A DNA stretch of 64,000 nucleotides from Cacajao melanocephalus (lineage: Eukaryota; Chordata; Mammalia; Primates; Pitheciidae), in NCBI GenBank assembly GCA_963573385.1, contig CAUYLG010026952.1, forward strand, positions 1-64,000. Reading direction: 5' to 3'. Every line of letters starts with the position of its first letter. Within the stretch, counting starts at the first letter, position 1. Below the pieces are notes generated by a model that worked only from the letters and a program-made list of their open reading frames with translations, did not search any database and was not told the DNA's origin. This document shows, in pieces, positions 46,950 to 58,635 of this stretch. Made by a program: the position numbers and the translations under genes.

Positions 46950-48380
46950 TTATCCTGGTTTTCTACTTCACAATGAATCATGACTCCTTTTAAAGACTAA
47001 GAGACCACCTTATGGCCTGTGATGATGTCTGAGATACACCTAGGCAGAGAATCAGAGATTCTTAGAATTACTGATTCAGAGTAGCTTGTAGTTTCAGTTT
47101 TGAAATCTCAGATTAGGAAGAGGCTTTAAAGGTCACCCAGCATCCAGCCCCAGCCCCTGGCATAAAAAAGATTATAGAAGAAAAGTGAGGGACGAAGAGT
47201 CTAGCCAAACTGCAGTAGCTCCACCAAGAGGGGTTTAATCTATTTCACTTAAATTTAAATTACAACTGCTTTGGATTGGTAACATTGTTGGTAGCGAAAG
47301 CTAAAATATGATTTAGTCTTTGATTCCAAATATCAAGTTTCTTCATCTCACAGAGTAGTGGGTTTATTTTTTGTTTTTCACTGAGCTTTGTTTTAATGGC
47401 TAAATCAAAACATAACAAATTTTCTTTTTTTTTTTAACATCAGCTGAGGCTTCAAAACACTTACTGTACATTTTAATAGTGAAAAGAAACCTTCAGCAAG
47501 GTAGAGTACTTAGCAAGGGCATTGGAAGCGACATGCCATATAAAAGAGCATGTCTGGTTTGGCCAAAATCCTTCCTTTGTCTCCAGAGCTATTTCGCTGT
47601 AAATTTAGAACAGAAATACCCTTTCTGGAATAAAAATGTAGCTTTGTTGGCTACAAGTGCATGTTTGCTGCTTCACAATTTTAGAATTAGACGATGGACT
47701 TATTTAGTAGACATTGGAGGGTAAAAAGCAAAAGCCCATAATTTAAAACATTCCACTCTACCACAGTCCAAGAAAAACATGGACCGGTGAACAAAACCAG
47801 CAGTATTGTAATAAGAAAACAACTAGGTGCATTTTTTCCAAAACCTAAAAACCAGGAATCTAAATGTATGAGTTACTGGCTAAAAATTCCATTTTCATGT
47901 CTCAGTTTTGAGCTGGAAAAACAACCTAGACCTGATAAACATCATTTTAAAAAATACACACGTTCTCCCACAGCTCGAGGTGTGGACAGCAGACCAGCAT
48001 CCATCTTTATATACTCAAGGGCACTTTCCATTGCCTGGAGGAATCCTGTGCTAAAAGGATTTTACTTTGCAAAGATTCATAGACTTCCCACTCAGGTCTG
48101 TGGTGATTTCTGAGGCTCCCTCCCCACAAGTTATTTGGCAATGCTGTTAAGGTGTCTTATTTTTCCCCTACACACTCTGAATATCTGTTCGAAGTCAGCA
48201 GAATTTTCCAGTGCAAATGATGTGGTAACTCTTGGAAACGCAGGTGGACTCACCCAGGCCAAGAGGCAGAAGGGATTGGCCCTTCTTCAGGAAAAGAGCT
48301 GAGGCTGATATACAGGCCCCTGTTCCAAGAAAATTAGGAAGTGTGAGTCAATCAACCAGTAGCACTCATGGTGTAAGTAT
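46950..48380. other. Unique non-coding sequence
   Basis: Frames of 81 (47479-47724) and 108 codons (47787-48113) have no recognised domain. Confidence 0.4.
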
Positions 48381-48383
48381 CTG

Positions 48384-48449
48384 AGTGTGTGGTGTGTGTG
48401 TGTGTGTGCCTACACCTGTGTGTGTGTGTGTCTATGTGTGTGTGTGTGA
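48384..48449. repeat. Compound TG microsatellite
   Basis: Three (TG)n blocks separated by ccTACACC and TCTA interruptions. Confidence 0.95.
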
Positions 48450-50512
48450 GAGACAGATACCAGGAATACATTCCTGAAGGTGGCTGAAAGTGACTTGGAA
48501 ACTACTGACAATAAATACAAAAGTCTACTGGCATAAAGCAGTCTACCTGAGAGCTAAAACTTTGACCACATAACTGGTCTCAGGGTTTTGGATGTGGCTA
48601 CACTCAGTGAAGACCGAGGATCTGTGGTTCTATTATAACATAAGACCTGCTAAAGGAAAATGTCAATGAAGATAAATTTTTGTGAGGAAGGAGGAAGAAG
48701 ACAAGAACTTTCTGAAGAGACATTTCCAGAGGAAGTAGAACTTTTGCTCATCATTTTACTCGTGTGATTGTTCACTCACCTGTGGTTACCAGGCTCAGGT
48801 AGCATCATGCAGGTAGCAGATGTGACTTCTGAGTGAGAATGCCTACTGTTTGAGTACATGAATTCACACAGCACCCAAAAGAGGTGGCATAGCTAGTATG
48901 AACCTATTGATGTAAACATTGGGATATCATGGCAATAATAATTGATAATATCTTCCCTCCCTCCGGAAAGAAAGCCTGCTTATCAAGAGTTTTGACATGG
49001 GAAGGGAAAATAGGGATTTAGATGTGTGGGGATAATGAAAGTGAAAGGACCCATATGACCACTTTAAACATAGAATGTCTCATCTAATTCTTGCTTCATT
49101 CAGGGAATGAGTTAGGGTTACTTCTCTTTCCTTGGAATTTGTTTCATTTTATATTCTATGGAAAGCAAAAATGAACAGTCTTAATCAGTTGCCAGTTAAA
49201 TAATAGAGAGGTTATCACCTTTAACCAGTTGTTATGGTTAGAATGCTGTACACGTCAGTGGTGGCTAAGCTCTCAGGTACCCAGTTGGCTTTTCTGGCCT
49301 CCAGAGAATTCCTTTTCTGTCTCCACTGCCTACATGTCTGAAGTCTGGTTCTCTGGAATGCAGCCAGCAGAGAACCACAGACTGAGGCGCTGCCTCTAAG
49401 ATCCACACCAAGCCCTGTGCCTCCTGCCTCCTACTCTGGCAACCTTTACCATTTTCTTCATGACTCAGCTATGATTTCTTCAGAATTGCATGTGATGTGC
49501 AGAATGACTTTTGTTCCTTCACTACCCACTGTCTGTTTCTGGTCTGGACTAAACTCATTGTTTTGACTGTCTGCATGGGAGAAAAAGGAACGAAGGCCAC
49601 CATTAGCTGGAATTTAGGCAGCTGATACAGTTTTGGGCTACATACTGATGGTCCTAAGCAAGGTATTTGTGAGATGTAGTGGTATGGAAGTGGTATGTTG
49701 CATCAAGATGTCATCCTTATGTCTTTTGTTGGAAGACCAACAACAGACATTTCTTTTGTCTGTCTAAGGACCAACATACCAGGGTATAACATGGGAGGCA
49801 TACTTTCCTGGATATTAAAAAAGATGTCTATAAAAATTTGAATATGTGTTTGTCTATCCTAAGGACATGAAATTGATGTGTTAGACTACTGCATACAGCA
49901 CCTTAATAGTCTTCTACAAAGTTGTAAAAGGCTTGGCCACTGCCACAAAGTTTTTTTAAACCTGGAGATGAGAAAAGGGGCATGCTTTCAGGCAGTACAT
50001 TGGAAAATGATCTTATCTGGCTGACAAGCCATGTTTTACTCGGTGACATAGCATCATTCTACCTCTAGACTCGTCTTCTGTGACGGTAGCCATTTATCAT
50101 TCATCTAGGCCCTAGGGTGAGATATCTATCATTCCTCAAAATCTGCTCTCCTAAAGAAAGTGGGGATCCCTCACCTACCTGCAAAAGTGTTCCTGTCTAC
50201 TGTATGAGGACCCAGCTCTTTGAAAGATAACTGATAATGTATGGACCTTACCCATTGCCTGATTTTTTAGACTTCAGTATAACAACTTCTATCACATTTT
50301 TACTAGAGAGCTACTCAAACAGTAGTGAGGCAGAACAGTTCTTTATTTGAGGCAAGTCACTTCTTTCTGAATCTGAGTGAATTGGACTAAGAGCTGTTAA
50401 GCGCTTACATTCTGGGGAGCTTGAAACCTATTCTGCAAAGATTATTTATCAAAATGCTTTAATAAATTGACGTTATTTTTGCACTTCACTTGTGTACCTT
50501 TACTATTAAGAA
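48450..50512. other. Unique non-coding sequence, about 2 kb
   Basis: No confident repeat, exon or RNA gene. Confidence 0.4.
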
Positions 50513-50514
50513 GC

Positions 50515-50619
50515 AAACTGTAGGACTGTCTCAGTAAAAAGCGTTTTACATGCACAATTCCATTTAACTCCTCTAGCCTATGAAGAGAAGGTTTTAATTA
50601 TCCCTACATAGCATATTAG
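50515..50619 (-). repeat. MIR SINE, antisense, left part
   Basis: gcgttttacatgcacaattc, catttaactcctctagccta, ttaattatccctacatagca. It resumes at 51050 after the LTR. Confidence 0.8.
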
Positions 50620-51049
50620 GGAACTGATATGGTTTTGATGTTTTTTTCCCTCCAAATCTCATGTTGCAGTGTGATTCCCAGTGTTAAAGGCGGGGCCTAG
50701 TGGGAGATGTTTTGGTTATGCGGGTGATTCCCTCATAAATAATTTGGTGCTGTCTTCACAATAAATGAGTGAGTTCTCTCCTTGAGTTCATGTGAGATCT
50801 AGTTGCTTAGAAAAGCCTGGCCTCTCCTCCGTCTCTCTTGCTCCCTCTCTCTTCCCATGTGACATGCGGGCTCCCTGTCACCTTCCATCATGATTGCAAG
50901 CTTCCTGAGGCCTCAACAGAAGCAGATGCTGGTACCATGCTTCCTGTACAACCTGCAGAATTATAAGCCAAAATAAAACCTCTTTTAAATAAATTACCTA
51001 GTCTCAGGTATTTCTTTATAACAATGGAGAAGTTGCCTAACACAGGAAC
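50620..51049 (+). mobile_element. Solo MST-type MaLR LTR with GGAAC duplication
   Basis: LTR 50625-51044 starts TGATATGGTTTTGATG and ends in CTAACACA. Within it: ccaaatctcatgttgcagtg, ggcggggcctagtgggagat, gtgagatctagttgcttag, ccttccatcatgattgcaag, aaaataaaacctcttt. GGAAC is exactly repeated at 50620-50624 and 51045-51049. An AATAAA-type signal lies near its 3' part, as usual for these LTRs. No internal sequence. Confidence 0.93.
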
Positions 51050-51125
51050 TGAGACTCAAAGCAATGAAGTGATTTGTTATAATTTCCACAGCTACTAAGT
51101 ATCTAAACCTACATAATATCTAGAT
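51050..51125 (-). repeat. MIR SINE, antisense, right part
   Basis: tgagactcaaagcaatgaag, tgatttgttataatttcc, acagctactaagtatctaa continues the MIR broken at 50619. Confidence 0.75.
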
Positions 51126-51214
51126 ATTAATAGGTGTACATGTTCTACCATATCACATAAAAATGGTTGAAAGGATGGAAAATAGACTGTTCATTATGAC
51201 TATATGACCACTAT

Positions 51215-51370
51215 ACTGTGATTTTTATTGTATTTGTATACCATCTATTAGATTCTAAACTTTATGAGAACAAGGATCAAGCTTAGATCATCACTATGAC
51301 CTCAATGTCCAGTTACAGAGCATAATACAAAATAGTCATATAAATGTATGTTAAATTGATTAATGAACAA
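51215..51370 (+). repeat. L2 LINE 3' end
   Basis: attctaaactttatgagaac, aaggatcaagcttagatc, tcaatgtccagttacagagc, atgtatgttaaattgatta. Confidence 0.7.
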
Positions 51371-51482
51371 ATATTTTGTTCAACATATAAATAAATAAAT
51401 TATATATTTATAATCTTGTTAATGATTATGCTCATTCATATTTCTAGAGCACTTTAACTTTCCAAAGACCTTTCTTTTTCAG

Positions 51483-51719
51483 TAAAGTTTGCCTGAGGAG
51501 GACAAAGTGAAAGTTAAGGACCCAGTTACTGGGAATATACATCAATTTCCCAACCCCAAAATAAGACGATTAATTGTGAAGGAGACAAGCCTCACAAAAC
51601 TGCCTCTGCAGGCTGTCTTGCTGGACCATATGTTCCAGGTTCTCTGCAACAGACCTGGTTGCTATATCTATTCCATTGTCCCCATAAGGACATTCTTACT
51701 TGTCAACCATGTGTCCTGA
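51483..51719 (+). other. Coding-like stretch behind a strong acceptor-like site
   Basis: A textbook acceptor tract (cctttctttttcag, ending at 51482) precedes a frame that is open from 51486 to the TGA at 51717-51719. Its first part is charged and protein-like (P-E-E-D-K-V-K-V-K-D-P-V-T-G-N). However, the triplet directly after the acceptor is an in-frame TAA, and no clear donor follows. I do not recognise the protein. A decayed exon, pseudogene fragment or chance are all possible. Confidence 0.25.
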
Positions 51720-52230
51720 TTTCTCATTTAGAAAATGTGGTCACCATATGCATGTTATAAAACTTGAGTCCCTAGACTAACTTCACCCTTCCATGCAGGT
51801 ATTGCCAAATCTCATATCCTGCTAAATTTTCTACATGTGCTTCAAACAAGTGCTGATTGCAGCCCTTTGCGTTGATCATGAACAGATACACTAACAAGTC
51901 TATTTAAATTATTAACATGGTTTTCCATAGAAAGATGATTTCAATGACTTATTAGAAAAATGCATTTTTCAAAGCACACTTGAATGATTTATCTAACGCA
52001 ATCAACTTATTTTTATTCAGTCTGAGCATTTTCTGATTCTTCTAAAATAAAAGGTTTATGATGACTCTAATAGGGAACAATGAAATTAATAAAATCTGGT
52101 TTGACATTATGTTGGATACATTATGTTGGATATATTATTTTACACATTTCCCAAATAAGATGAACCAAGTCAGATTGATGTAGTTGATAAACTTGATTAT
52201 CTGATTCCATAGATATCCTGGATATATTTT
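51720..52230. other. Unique non-coding sequence
   Basis: Nothing recognised apart from a tandem-like gacattatgttggatacatt near 52105-52135. Confidence 0.35.
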
Positions 52231-52234
52231 AGAC

Positions 52235-52385
52235 AGAGTATGGTATCAGAACAGATATTATATCTTGGTTAGGCTCTGATACCAATTTATTCTGTGACTC
52301 TGAGAAAACTACTTCTACTCTCTGGGCCTTAGTTTTCTCCTTTGTAAATTAGGTGACTCAGTGTAGGTTGAGTGACTTGTCTAGG
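52235..52385 (+). repeat. MIR SINE, sense
   Basis: ggttaggctctgataccaat, ctgtgactctgagaaaacta, ctctctgggccttagttttc, tcctttgtaaattagg. Confidence 0.8.
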
Positions 52386-52509
52386 TCAGTGGTGTTTTCT
52401 CTTTTTCCTGTGGAGTTGGGGAGTCCTTTGGAGGCCTAAGGATCTCCCTTGGCAAACTTCCTCCCTGCCCTTACTTTAGTAGATCAGCATTTATCTGTTA
52501 AATAAATAC

Positions 52510-52556
52510 AGATCACTTTGTAAAATACTGTTTTACAAAGATCACTTTGTAAAATA
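52510..52556. repeat. Arm/anti-arm/arm hairpin cluster
   Basis: CTTTGTAAAA (52516-52525), TTTTACAAAG (52531-52540) and CTTTGTAAAA (52545-52554) are perfect 10-bp complements with loops of 5 and 4 bases. The centre arm can pair with either neighbour. The outer arms sit in an exact 18-bp direct repeat (52510-52527 and 52539-52556, period 29). Confidence 0.95.
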
Positions 52557-52949
52557 ACATTTGGAGAAAAAAGTTTCTTGAACTACAATAGTTTTATGCA
52601 CTTTTTTATCTATTTGGATCTAGATTTCCACTTTTTTTCTTTATTAAAATATTTATTTGAGGCATATGGAGTTTATCTGAGCAGAGAAGAGCCTCAGGCA
52701 TGTATATCAGGGTTGAACAGAATCAGAAATTTTTCAGTATAACCGGTTGGAGAAAAGGAGGCAGTGGTTAGGAATATTCTCAGGCTAGGGTAGAGAAATG
52801 AGCTAATCATCAACGAACTGTTAGGCCTTCAAGGGGAGGATCAACATGGTCAAGGTAAGATTTCAACCTGGGGAGGCATGTTTAGTTCTAAGCACTGGTA
52901 GGAGGAGAGAAGTGTTGAGTCATTAGCTACTGTACTAAAATGGACTTTA

Positions 52950-53244
52950 GGCCAGGCACAGTGGGTCACATCTGCAGTCTCAACACTTCGGGAGGTTGAG
53001 GCAGGAGGATTGATTGAGGCCAGGAGTTCAAGACCAGCCTGGGCAACCAAGCAAGACCCTGTCTCCATAAAAATAAAAAGTTAGCCAGGCATGGTGTCAC
53101 GCACATGCAGTCCCAGCTACTCAGGGGCTGACACAGGAAGAGAACTTTAGCCCAGGAGTTTGAGCTCTGATTGCACCATTTCACTTCAGCCTGAGTGACA
53201 AAGTGAGATCATGTCTCTGAAAAAAGGAAAAAGAAAAAAAAAAC
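52950..53244 (+). repeat. Alu SINE (older, J-like)
   Basis: ggccaggcacagtgggtcac, gaggccaggagttcaagacc, gttagccaggcatggtgtca, cacttcagcctgagtgacaa and an A-rich tail broken by G. Antisense frames at 52850-53184 are Alu-derived. Confidence 0.97.
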
Positions 53245-54590
53245 TTTAAAATTCATCAAATACAAATAGAGTCAAATACTGAGAGCTGGTCCCCCAGAAC
53301 ATGAGCCAAGCTTTGATATGGTTATATGTATACATGGATTGAATGGGTCTAAGTGGGAAAGTTCCAGAAAACTGGAGGGAAAAGTGACCACTCCATCACT
53401 GGGATGATCAGTTCTTGACTTCTTAAATAGAAGGCAGTGGTGTCCTCCCTAAGGAAATTTTGACCAAGACTGGTAGAATATTTGTTAGGTTTATCCTTGT
53501 AATCTAAAGGAGTCTAATATTTGCGTTGTTGCGTTCAGCCCATTAGTTGGTAGGCCTGGAGGTTATTTGTGGCCCCATGTACTCTCTGAATTGCTGATTT
53601 CCAAGTATTCCTGATACATGGATCCATGCAAACCAGATTTCTTGTTGTTATACTGGCCCCTGAATACATTTCCTTTCACAAAAACTTCAGCCTAATTCAA
53701 GCTTGGGATCACCACTTGTATGTGTGAAAAGGGCCTTTGGCTTTCCCTTTAGACCCTTAGGGCAGGGGCAGTCCCTTTTTTTTTTTTTTTTTTTTTAATC
53801 TCATAGTCTGTACTGCTGAGGTCCTAGCAGGCCGTAAGTTTGCCCACGTTATAACCATGCACACCTTATGCTGAGATGCTGAGAAAGAAAGAAGCACGGT
53901 TTTGGCTGGGCTCTTAAAGCTGTGCCCATTCTAGAATTCTTTAAGCCTAGAGAAGGGCTCTTTCACAACGCACAACCAGCCACGTGGAGTGTCACTGAGA
54001 ACGGAGCTCAGTTGCAGCCTTGACTGGTTGTTCAGGACACCAGTTAAGTTCACACCAGCCTGTGAGCTGCTCTGCCTCCAGAAGGCCGCTGTCGCCAGGA
54101 GGGAATTTGACTTTCCTTCATTTATTTTCTTTTTAGTTCTTGGCACCACACATGTAAATTCATGGCACTCTCCCTTTATTAGTATCTCTCCAGTCTTGCT
54201 CCTGTTGTGGCTCTTTTCCAGGAACTTTTGATCTTTCTCCAAGGACGACAATGCATTTCTAGGAATGGAGGGCTATTGCAGAGGAGGATAATTGGCTTCA
54301 AAATTTCCCTGTGTCCACTGGAGAAGGATTGGTCAGAATTCTAGCACTTTGGGTTTAATGCCACCTCACCTGCCTTTCTGTCCTCTAAGACCCTGCTCCC
54401 TTGAAATGGAGTTTCACCAGCAGAGCCCATGACAAGTCAGTTGATTTTCCCAGAATGTGCCATAACAAATCTGCCTCCCTTAGGAGACATGGTGTGACCA
54501 CCTCATTATGTGTTCTGACCTTCAGTGGCAAACACAATTCCTAGCCCCACTCCCCAGTCCTGACCTTCTTTCCTTCCCTTCATCCTTCTG
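53245..54590. other. Unique sequence
   Basis: No repeat recognised apart from a T21 run. Opposing frames of 80 and 106 codons at 53931-54251 look like chance. Confidence 0.4.
53776..53796. repeat. T21 homopolymer
   Basis: Uninterrupted T run in otherwise unique DNA; no retroelement body attached on either side. Confidence 0.95.
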
Positions 54591-54594
54591 GTCT

Positions 54595-54765
54595 GACAAG
54601 AGCTGAGTGGTAGAATGTCTGAGCATGCAGTGTCTCTGCACAGAAATTTGTTTTGTTCTCCAGTGGAAAATCCTTCAGGATAGGGTTGACATCCTTTTTC
54701 CTGTTCTATCTACACAGCCTGGCTGAGCTCAGTACTCAACACACACTTATGATTGATTGAATGTA
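54595..54765 (+). repeat. L2 LINE 3' end
   Basis: tccttcaggatagggttgac, ctatctacacagcctggctg, agctcagtactcaacacaca, then gattgattgaatg. Confidence 0.6.
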
Positions 54766-55660
54766 AAACAAACCTGTGTGCTTGTCCAGTTTATACATCA
54801 CCTTTTCAAACCTTACATCATTTGAACTTTCACTATAGCCAGGAGAATCAAGAAAGGTTGGCTGAAAGTTAAACTCAGCTGGGATGCTGAGATGGTAGAT
54901 CTTTCTCTCTGTCTTCCTGTAGTCTAGGACTGCTTTCTCTATGTGGCCTCTCCACTTGCTTTCTCCAAGAATACTTTCCGGTAAGCAGCAAGACTTCTTA
55001 CACGGCAACTTAAGGCTCCTAAAAGGGTAAAAATGGTCAGGTATTCTTAAAGCTTAGGCCCAGATTTGGCACAATATAATGTTGTACTCTATGGGTTAAA
55101 GTGAGTCACAGGCCAACTCAGTTTCAGTGTGGGAGGAGACTATATCAAGACATAAATACTGAAAGATGTAATTCATTGTGATTGTCCGATCGTTGAACAC
55201 CACCGACTACAATTTATGATCAATTTCTTAGGAACAAGGCTCTCAGTGCTGTGGTTACTCTCATAATTTCCTGGTTGATGGGAATAATGGCCAGGTAATA
55301 AAATCAACAACATAAGACTCTTCATCCTGGGTCATCCGAGAATTTAGAGAGAGGGACCAATACTTCTCAGAAGGATTCTGTTAAACAAAAGTGATGCTCT
55401 GGGGTCCTTCAAATGAAGATGAAGATGACCCTGGGCCTATCAAATAAGTAGGCCATGTTGCCCCTTATACATAGCACATTTAAATTCACAAGTAGAGGAG
55501 AGTTAGTATCAGACTAGGCTCTGCCTAGGTCTGTTCTTATGGTCCTCCAGTTAGTCCCAAAGCAATGACTGATAGAGGCATGTGATATACAAAGAACAGG
55601 AGCATTTCAGTGATGTAGACCAGGGTTTGGTTCCTTGTATCATCACTTAACAGTTGCAGG
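54766..55660. other. Unique or unclassified sequence
   Basis: A segment at 55090-55240 (cagtgtgggaggagactata, tcaagacataaatactg) hints at an old LTR-like repeat, but I could not place it. Confidence 0.35.
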
Positions 55661-55664
55661 AGCT

Positions 55665-55989
55665 GTACTCTCTGCTTCAGGCTGGCTATGGTGGTTCATG
55701 CATACAATCCTAGTGGTTTGGGAGGCTGAGGTGAGAGGATCACTTGAGGCCAGGAGTTTGAGAATAACTTAGGCAACATAGCAAGATGCCGTCTGTACAA
55801 AAAAAAATAAACAAGATAATTATCCAAGTATGGTGGTACGTGCCACTCAGGAGGTTGAGGTAGGAGGATCACTTGAGCCCAGGAGTTTAAGGTTAGAGTG
55901 AGCTATGGTTGTGCCACTACACTCCAGCTTGGGAATAGAGTAAGACCCTTTTTCTAAAAAAGTAAAAATAAAAGTAATCCCTGCTTCAG
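55665..55989 (+). repeat. Alu SINE (older, J-like) with 16-bp target duplication
   Basis: The element spans 55681-55973: gctggctatggtggttcatg, gaggctgaggtgagaggatc, acttgaggccaggagtttg, cactacactccagcttggg. Flanks GTACTCTCTGCTTCAG (55665-55680) and GTAATCCCTGCTTCAG (55974-55989) match at 14 of 16 positions. Confidence 0.97.
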
Positions 55990-56284
55990 AATAGGGATTT
56001 TATAAACTTCAGATTTTTTTTTGATCAGATATTTTTGTGCATTAACATAAAAAGTAAACATTTAGAGAGACTACACAATGAGTCAGGTAATGTTCTAGTT
56101 GCCAGGATTGTTTTTACTTGATGACTAGAGAGTGTAGGGGGTAAAGGAAAGGAAGAAATAGAGGATTACTCATCTATCTATTTGTAGCTTTGGGAAGCTA
56201 GATAGATGGTGAAGTCATTCACTGTATTAAGAAAAACACCAGAAGGAGGAAGTTTCTTCCCTCTCATAGGATTTCCTGGTTACT

Positions 56285-56470
56285 GTAACACCATCGCTGA
56301 AGCATTGAGGCCTTCCTTTGGAGTTTACAATCCCAGTGTGTAAGTGTATAAGTCAGCTGTCATTAGGTAAAGCTCACATTACATATGAGCAAAATTAAAT
56401 TTTGTGTTTAGGAGCCACTGAGACTTTAGTCAGTTACTATGATTGTACCCAGTGAAAGTTGACTAATAAA
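56285..56470 (+). mobile_element. MaLR-type 5' LTR, 3' part
   Basis: ttgtgtttaggagccactga, gactttagtcagttactatg, then gttgactaata matches the end of MLT1-type LTRs. It lies 5 bp upstream of a primer-binding site. The LTR's left limit is unclear. Confidence 0.5.
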
Positions 56471-56475
56471 GAAGT

Positions 56476-56493
56476 TGGTACCAGAAGTGGGGT
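56476..56493 (+). other. Retroviral primer-binding site (tRNA-Leu-like)
   Basis: TGGTACCAGAAGTGGGGT agrees at 15 of 18 positions with the complement of the tRNA-Leu 3' end as I remember it, the primer used by ERVL-class elements. Its place directly after an LTR end supports the call. Confidence 0.6.
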
Positions 56494-57825
56494 GTTACCA
56501 TAACAAAATAAAACAAAAACAACAAAGTTATGTAGAATTAGCTTCAGAGTCAAGCAGTGGGTAGTAAGAAAACTGTTACTGAATCTGATAACATTGTGAC
56601 TCACATTAGGCAATAGCTAAACATTTGTAAAACTATGAGATAACTTTCAAGACAGACAATTTATCTAATGAAGCAGTGGCTTTAGGTGATGAGGTTGACC
56701 ATTGGGATGAGATCTGTATAACTTAGTTGTTCACAGAAGGATATGACAAGATACTATAAAGAAGTGATGAGTTCAGAAGGACATAGCTAGTTTTAAAGCA
56801 AGAATAAAAAGAAAAAGAGAGAATCTAGAACTTCCAGAATCTGCAGGTTGTAACTGATTCTCATATCTAATATGTAAAAGTTAAACTGAAAATATGTAAA
56901 GCAACAAAAGCTTATTATATTATGGTCTCAAGGCAAAGTTCAAATTGAGAATGTGACCTCTATGTTCTTTGTTAAAACCTCTCATTTATTAAGGTGACCC
57001 CTAGTACATTATTTAAATTAGATGAAATAGTTCAAGGAAAGGAAACAAAAGTTTTCTCTTTCATTAAAGTATAACAACTTTAAAGTCTCTCCAATTAATT
57101 CTAGAAAGAGATGCATGTCCAGAAAAGAATTCCAAGGGTGGCAGTTGGCATAAAAATTTGGTTGGTGAAAAGGCCAATAATGTTTTTGAGAGAGTTTTAT
57201 TTCCAAAGAGCCATTAGCCTGAATTATGAGACTGTGACTGTTAAACACAGAAAATAACTTTAAGGCTCCTAAGTTTCTGCCACCCAGCTCTCAAAGAGGA
57301 GATATTTTCTAACATTCTCTATATCTGTGTTTAAAGAGAATAATGGGAAAAAAGGAATTATCAAAATGTGAATCCAAGAGCCATGAAAGGAAATGCCTGC
57401 ACCCATGAAGCAGACCTGATACGTAATCAAAGAGTTTTCCCCACCCCGAAGTATGGGTTGACAATATTTAACCAGTAAGATTTCAGAATAACTATAGGCT
57501 GGTAACCACTTGATGTCTTTTGTCTTTTTATTCTTCTCCTTTACAAATGGCAGAGTTTATTGATGCTCTCTTGGCCCTGTCCCACAAATGTGTGTTGAGT
57601 TTGAGAAAGACAAGGTAACTGTTTTGTTTTAGTTTGGGTGTATAGCTCTCTGGATTAAGAGGAGCCATATTTTTTATCACATTTGGTATAGAGATTGTTA
57701 TAAGAACCTGGGCTGTTGACTTAACGTCATCTTCCTTTAGACCAAGCCTTCTCCTTTGGAGAGCAGGTAAATTTTATGTGCAGAGGTGAGGAAAGCAAAG
57801 ACTTATGAGAAAAATGCATACTATA
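56494..57825 (+). mobile_element. MaLR internal region, decayed
   Basis: Lies between the primer-binding site and a second LTR-like end. AG-rich at first (cataacaaaataaaacaaaa), later with no intact frame; the longest frames (76 and 71 codons) are antisense. MaLR internal regions are known to lack functional gag-pol beyond gag-like traces. Confidence 0.45.
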
Positions 57826-57829
57826 TAAT

Positions 57830-58272
57830 AGTGTATCTTTGCTTCTAACTTTTGTTTCCTCCTTTCCAACAAGATTTGATATCCCTGCCACTTGCCATGT
57901 AATTTGCCGAGCATCCCCACAGGAAGAGTAGCATAGGCCCATGCCCCATTTTCAGTTTGTTCATGTAATTTTTCTGATCAATGAAATGTGAATACAATTC
58001 TCATGTGTTCTTTGTGAAGAGAAGCTTTAAGCCCCCTTGAATGTTTTCATTAGTTGTCTTGCTCTTTCTCCTTTGCCATGAAATGAAGATGGAGGATACT
58101 TTCCCAGTTTGGTTTCCAGAAAAAGGAAGCCACGTACAATAGAGACCAGAATGCAGCTCATCTTCGGTCAACAGGTAACACAAATAAGAAGTCTTTGTTG
58201 TTAAAAGGCTCTGAAATTTGGGGATTTTTGTTATTGCAGTCTTGCTTCAGTCATATTCCTGACTGATACATC
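57830..58272 (+). mobile_element. MaLR-type 3' LTR
   Basis: cacttgccatgtaatttgcc, catgaaatgaagatggagga, tactttcccagtttgg, aaggctctgaaatttgggga, tttttgttattgcagtcttg, cctgactgatacat follows MLT1-type LTR order and ending. Confidence 0.55.
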
Positions 58273-58635
58273 TGGGTATTGGACTAGTAGCCTCTTGGGA
58301 CCCAGGATGGTCCTGTCTTAGGCCCTCTGAATTACATCTCTAGAGTTTCACTGAATCATTTCTACCTCACTTTCTTATTTATCAGAATTTACCTTCTGTC
58401 TTTCAGAAGCTGAAGGAAGTGAGAGGTACTCTTTTTCTGAAGGAAACAGGGATAATTTGACTATAGACAATGTTTTACACTAGAAGGGTACATAAAGCAC
58501 AATGGGAGTAGTGCTAATGAAGTGATACAAAAACCATATTTCACATGTGTATATGTATCTATATCTATCTACCTGACTTACATATTAACTCTTAAAACAT
58601 TGATAAATAAGGGAAAATACAGTATAAAGAAAAAG
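58273..58635. other. Unique non-coding sequence
   Basis: Nothing recognised. A 19-bp segment at 58407-58425 has acceptor- and donor-like edges but is too short to credit. Confidence 0.35.

Noticed and set aside
47787..48113. 108-codon frame
   Set aside because: No start context, domain or splice structure; length within chance expectation.
58400..58430. 19-bp microexon-like segment with acceptor and GT donor
   Set aside because: Too short to judge and no neighbouring exon; such patterns are frequent by chance.
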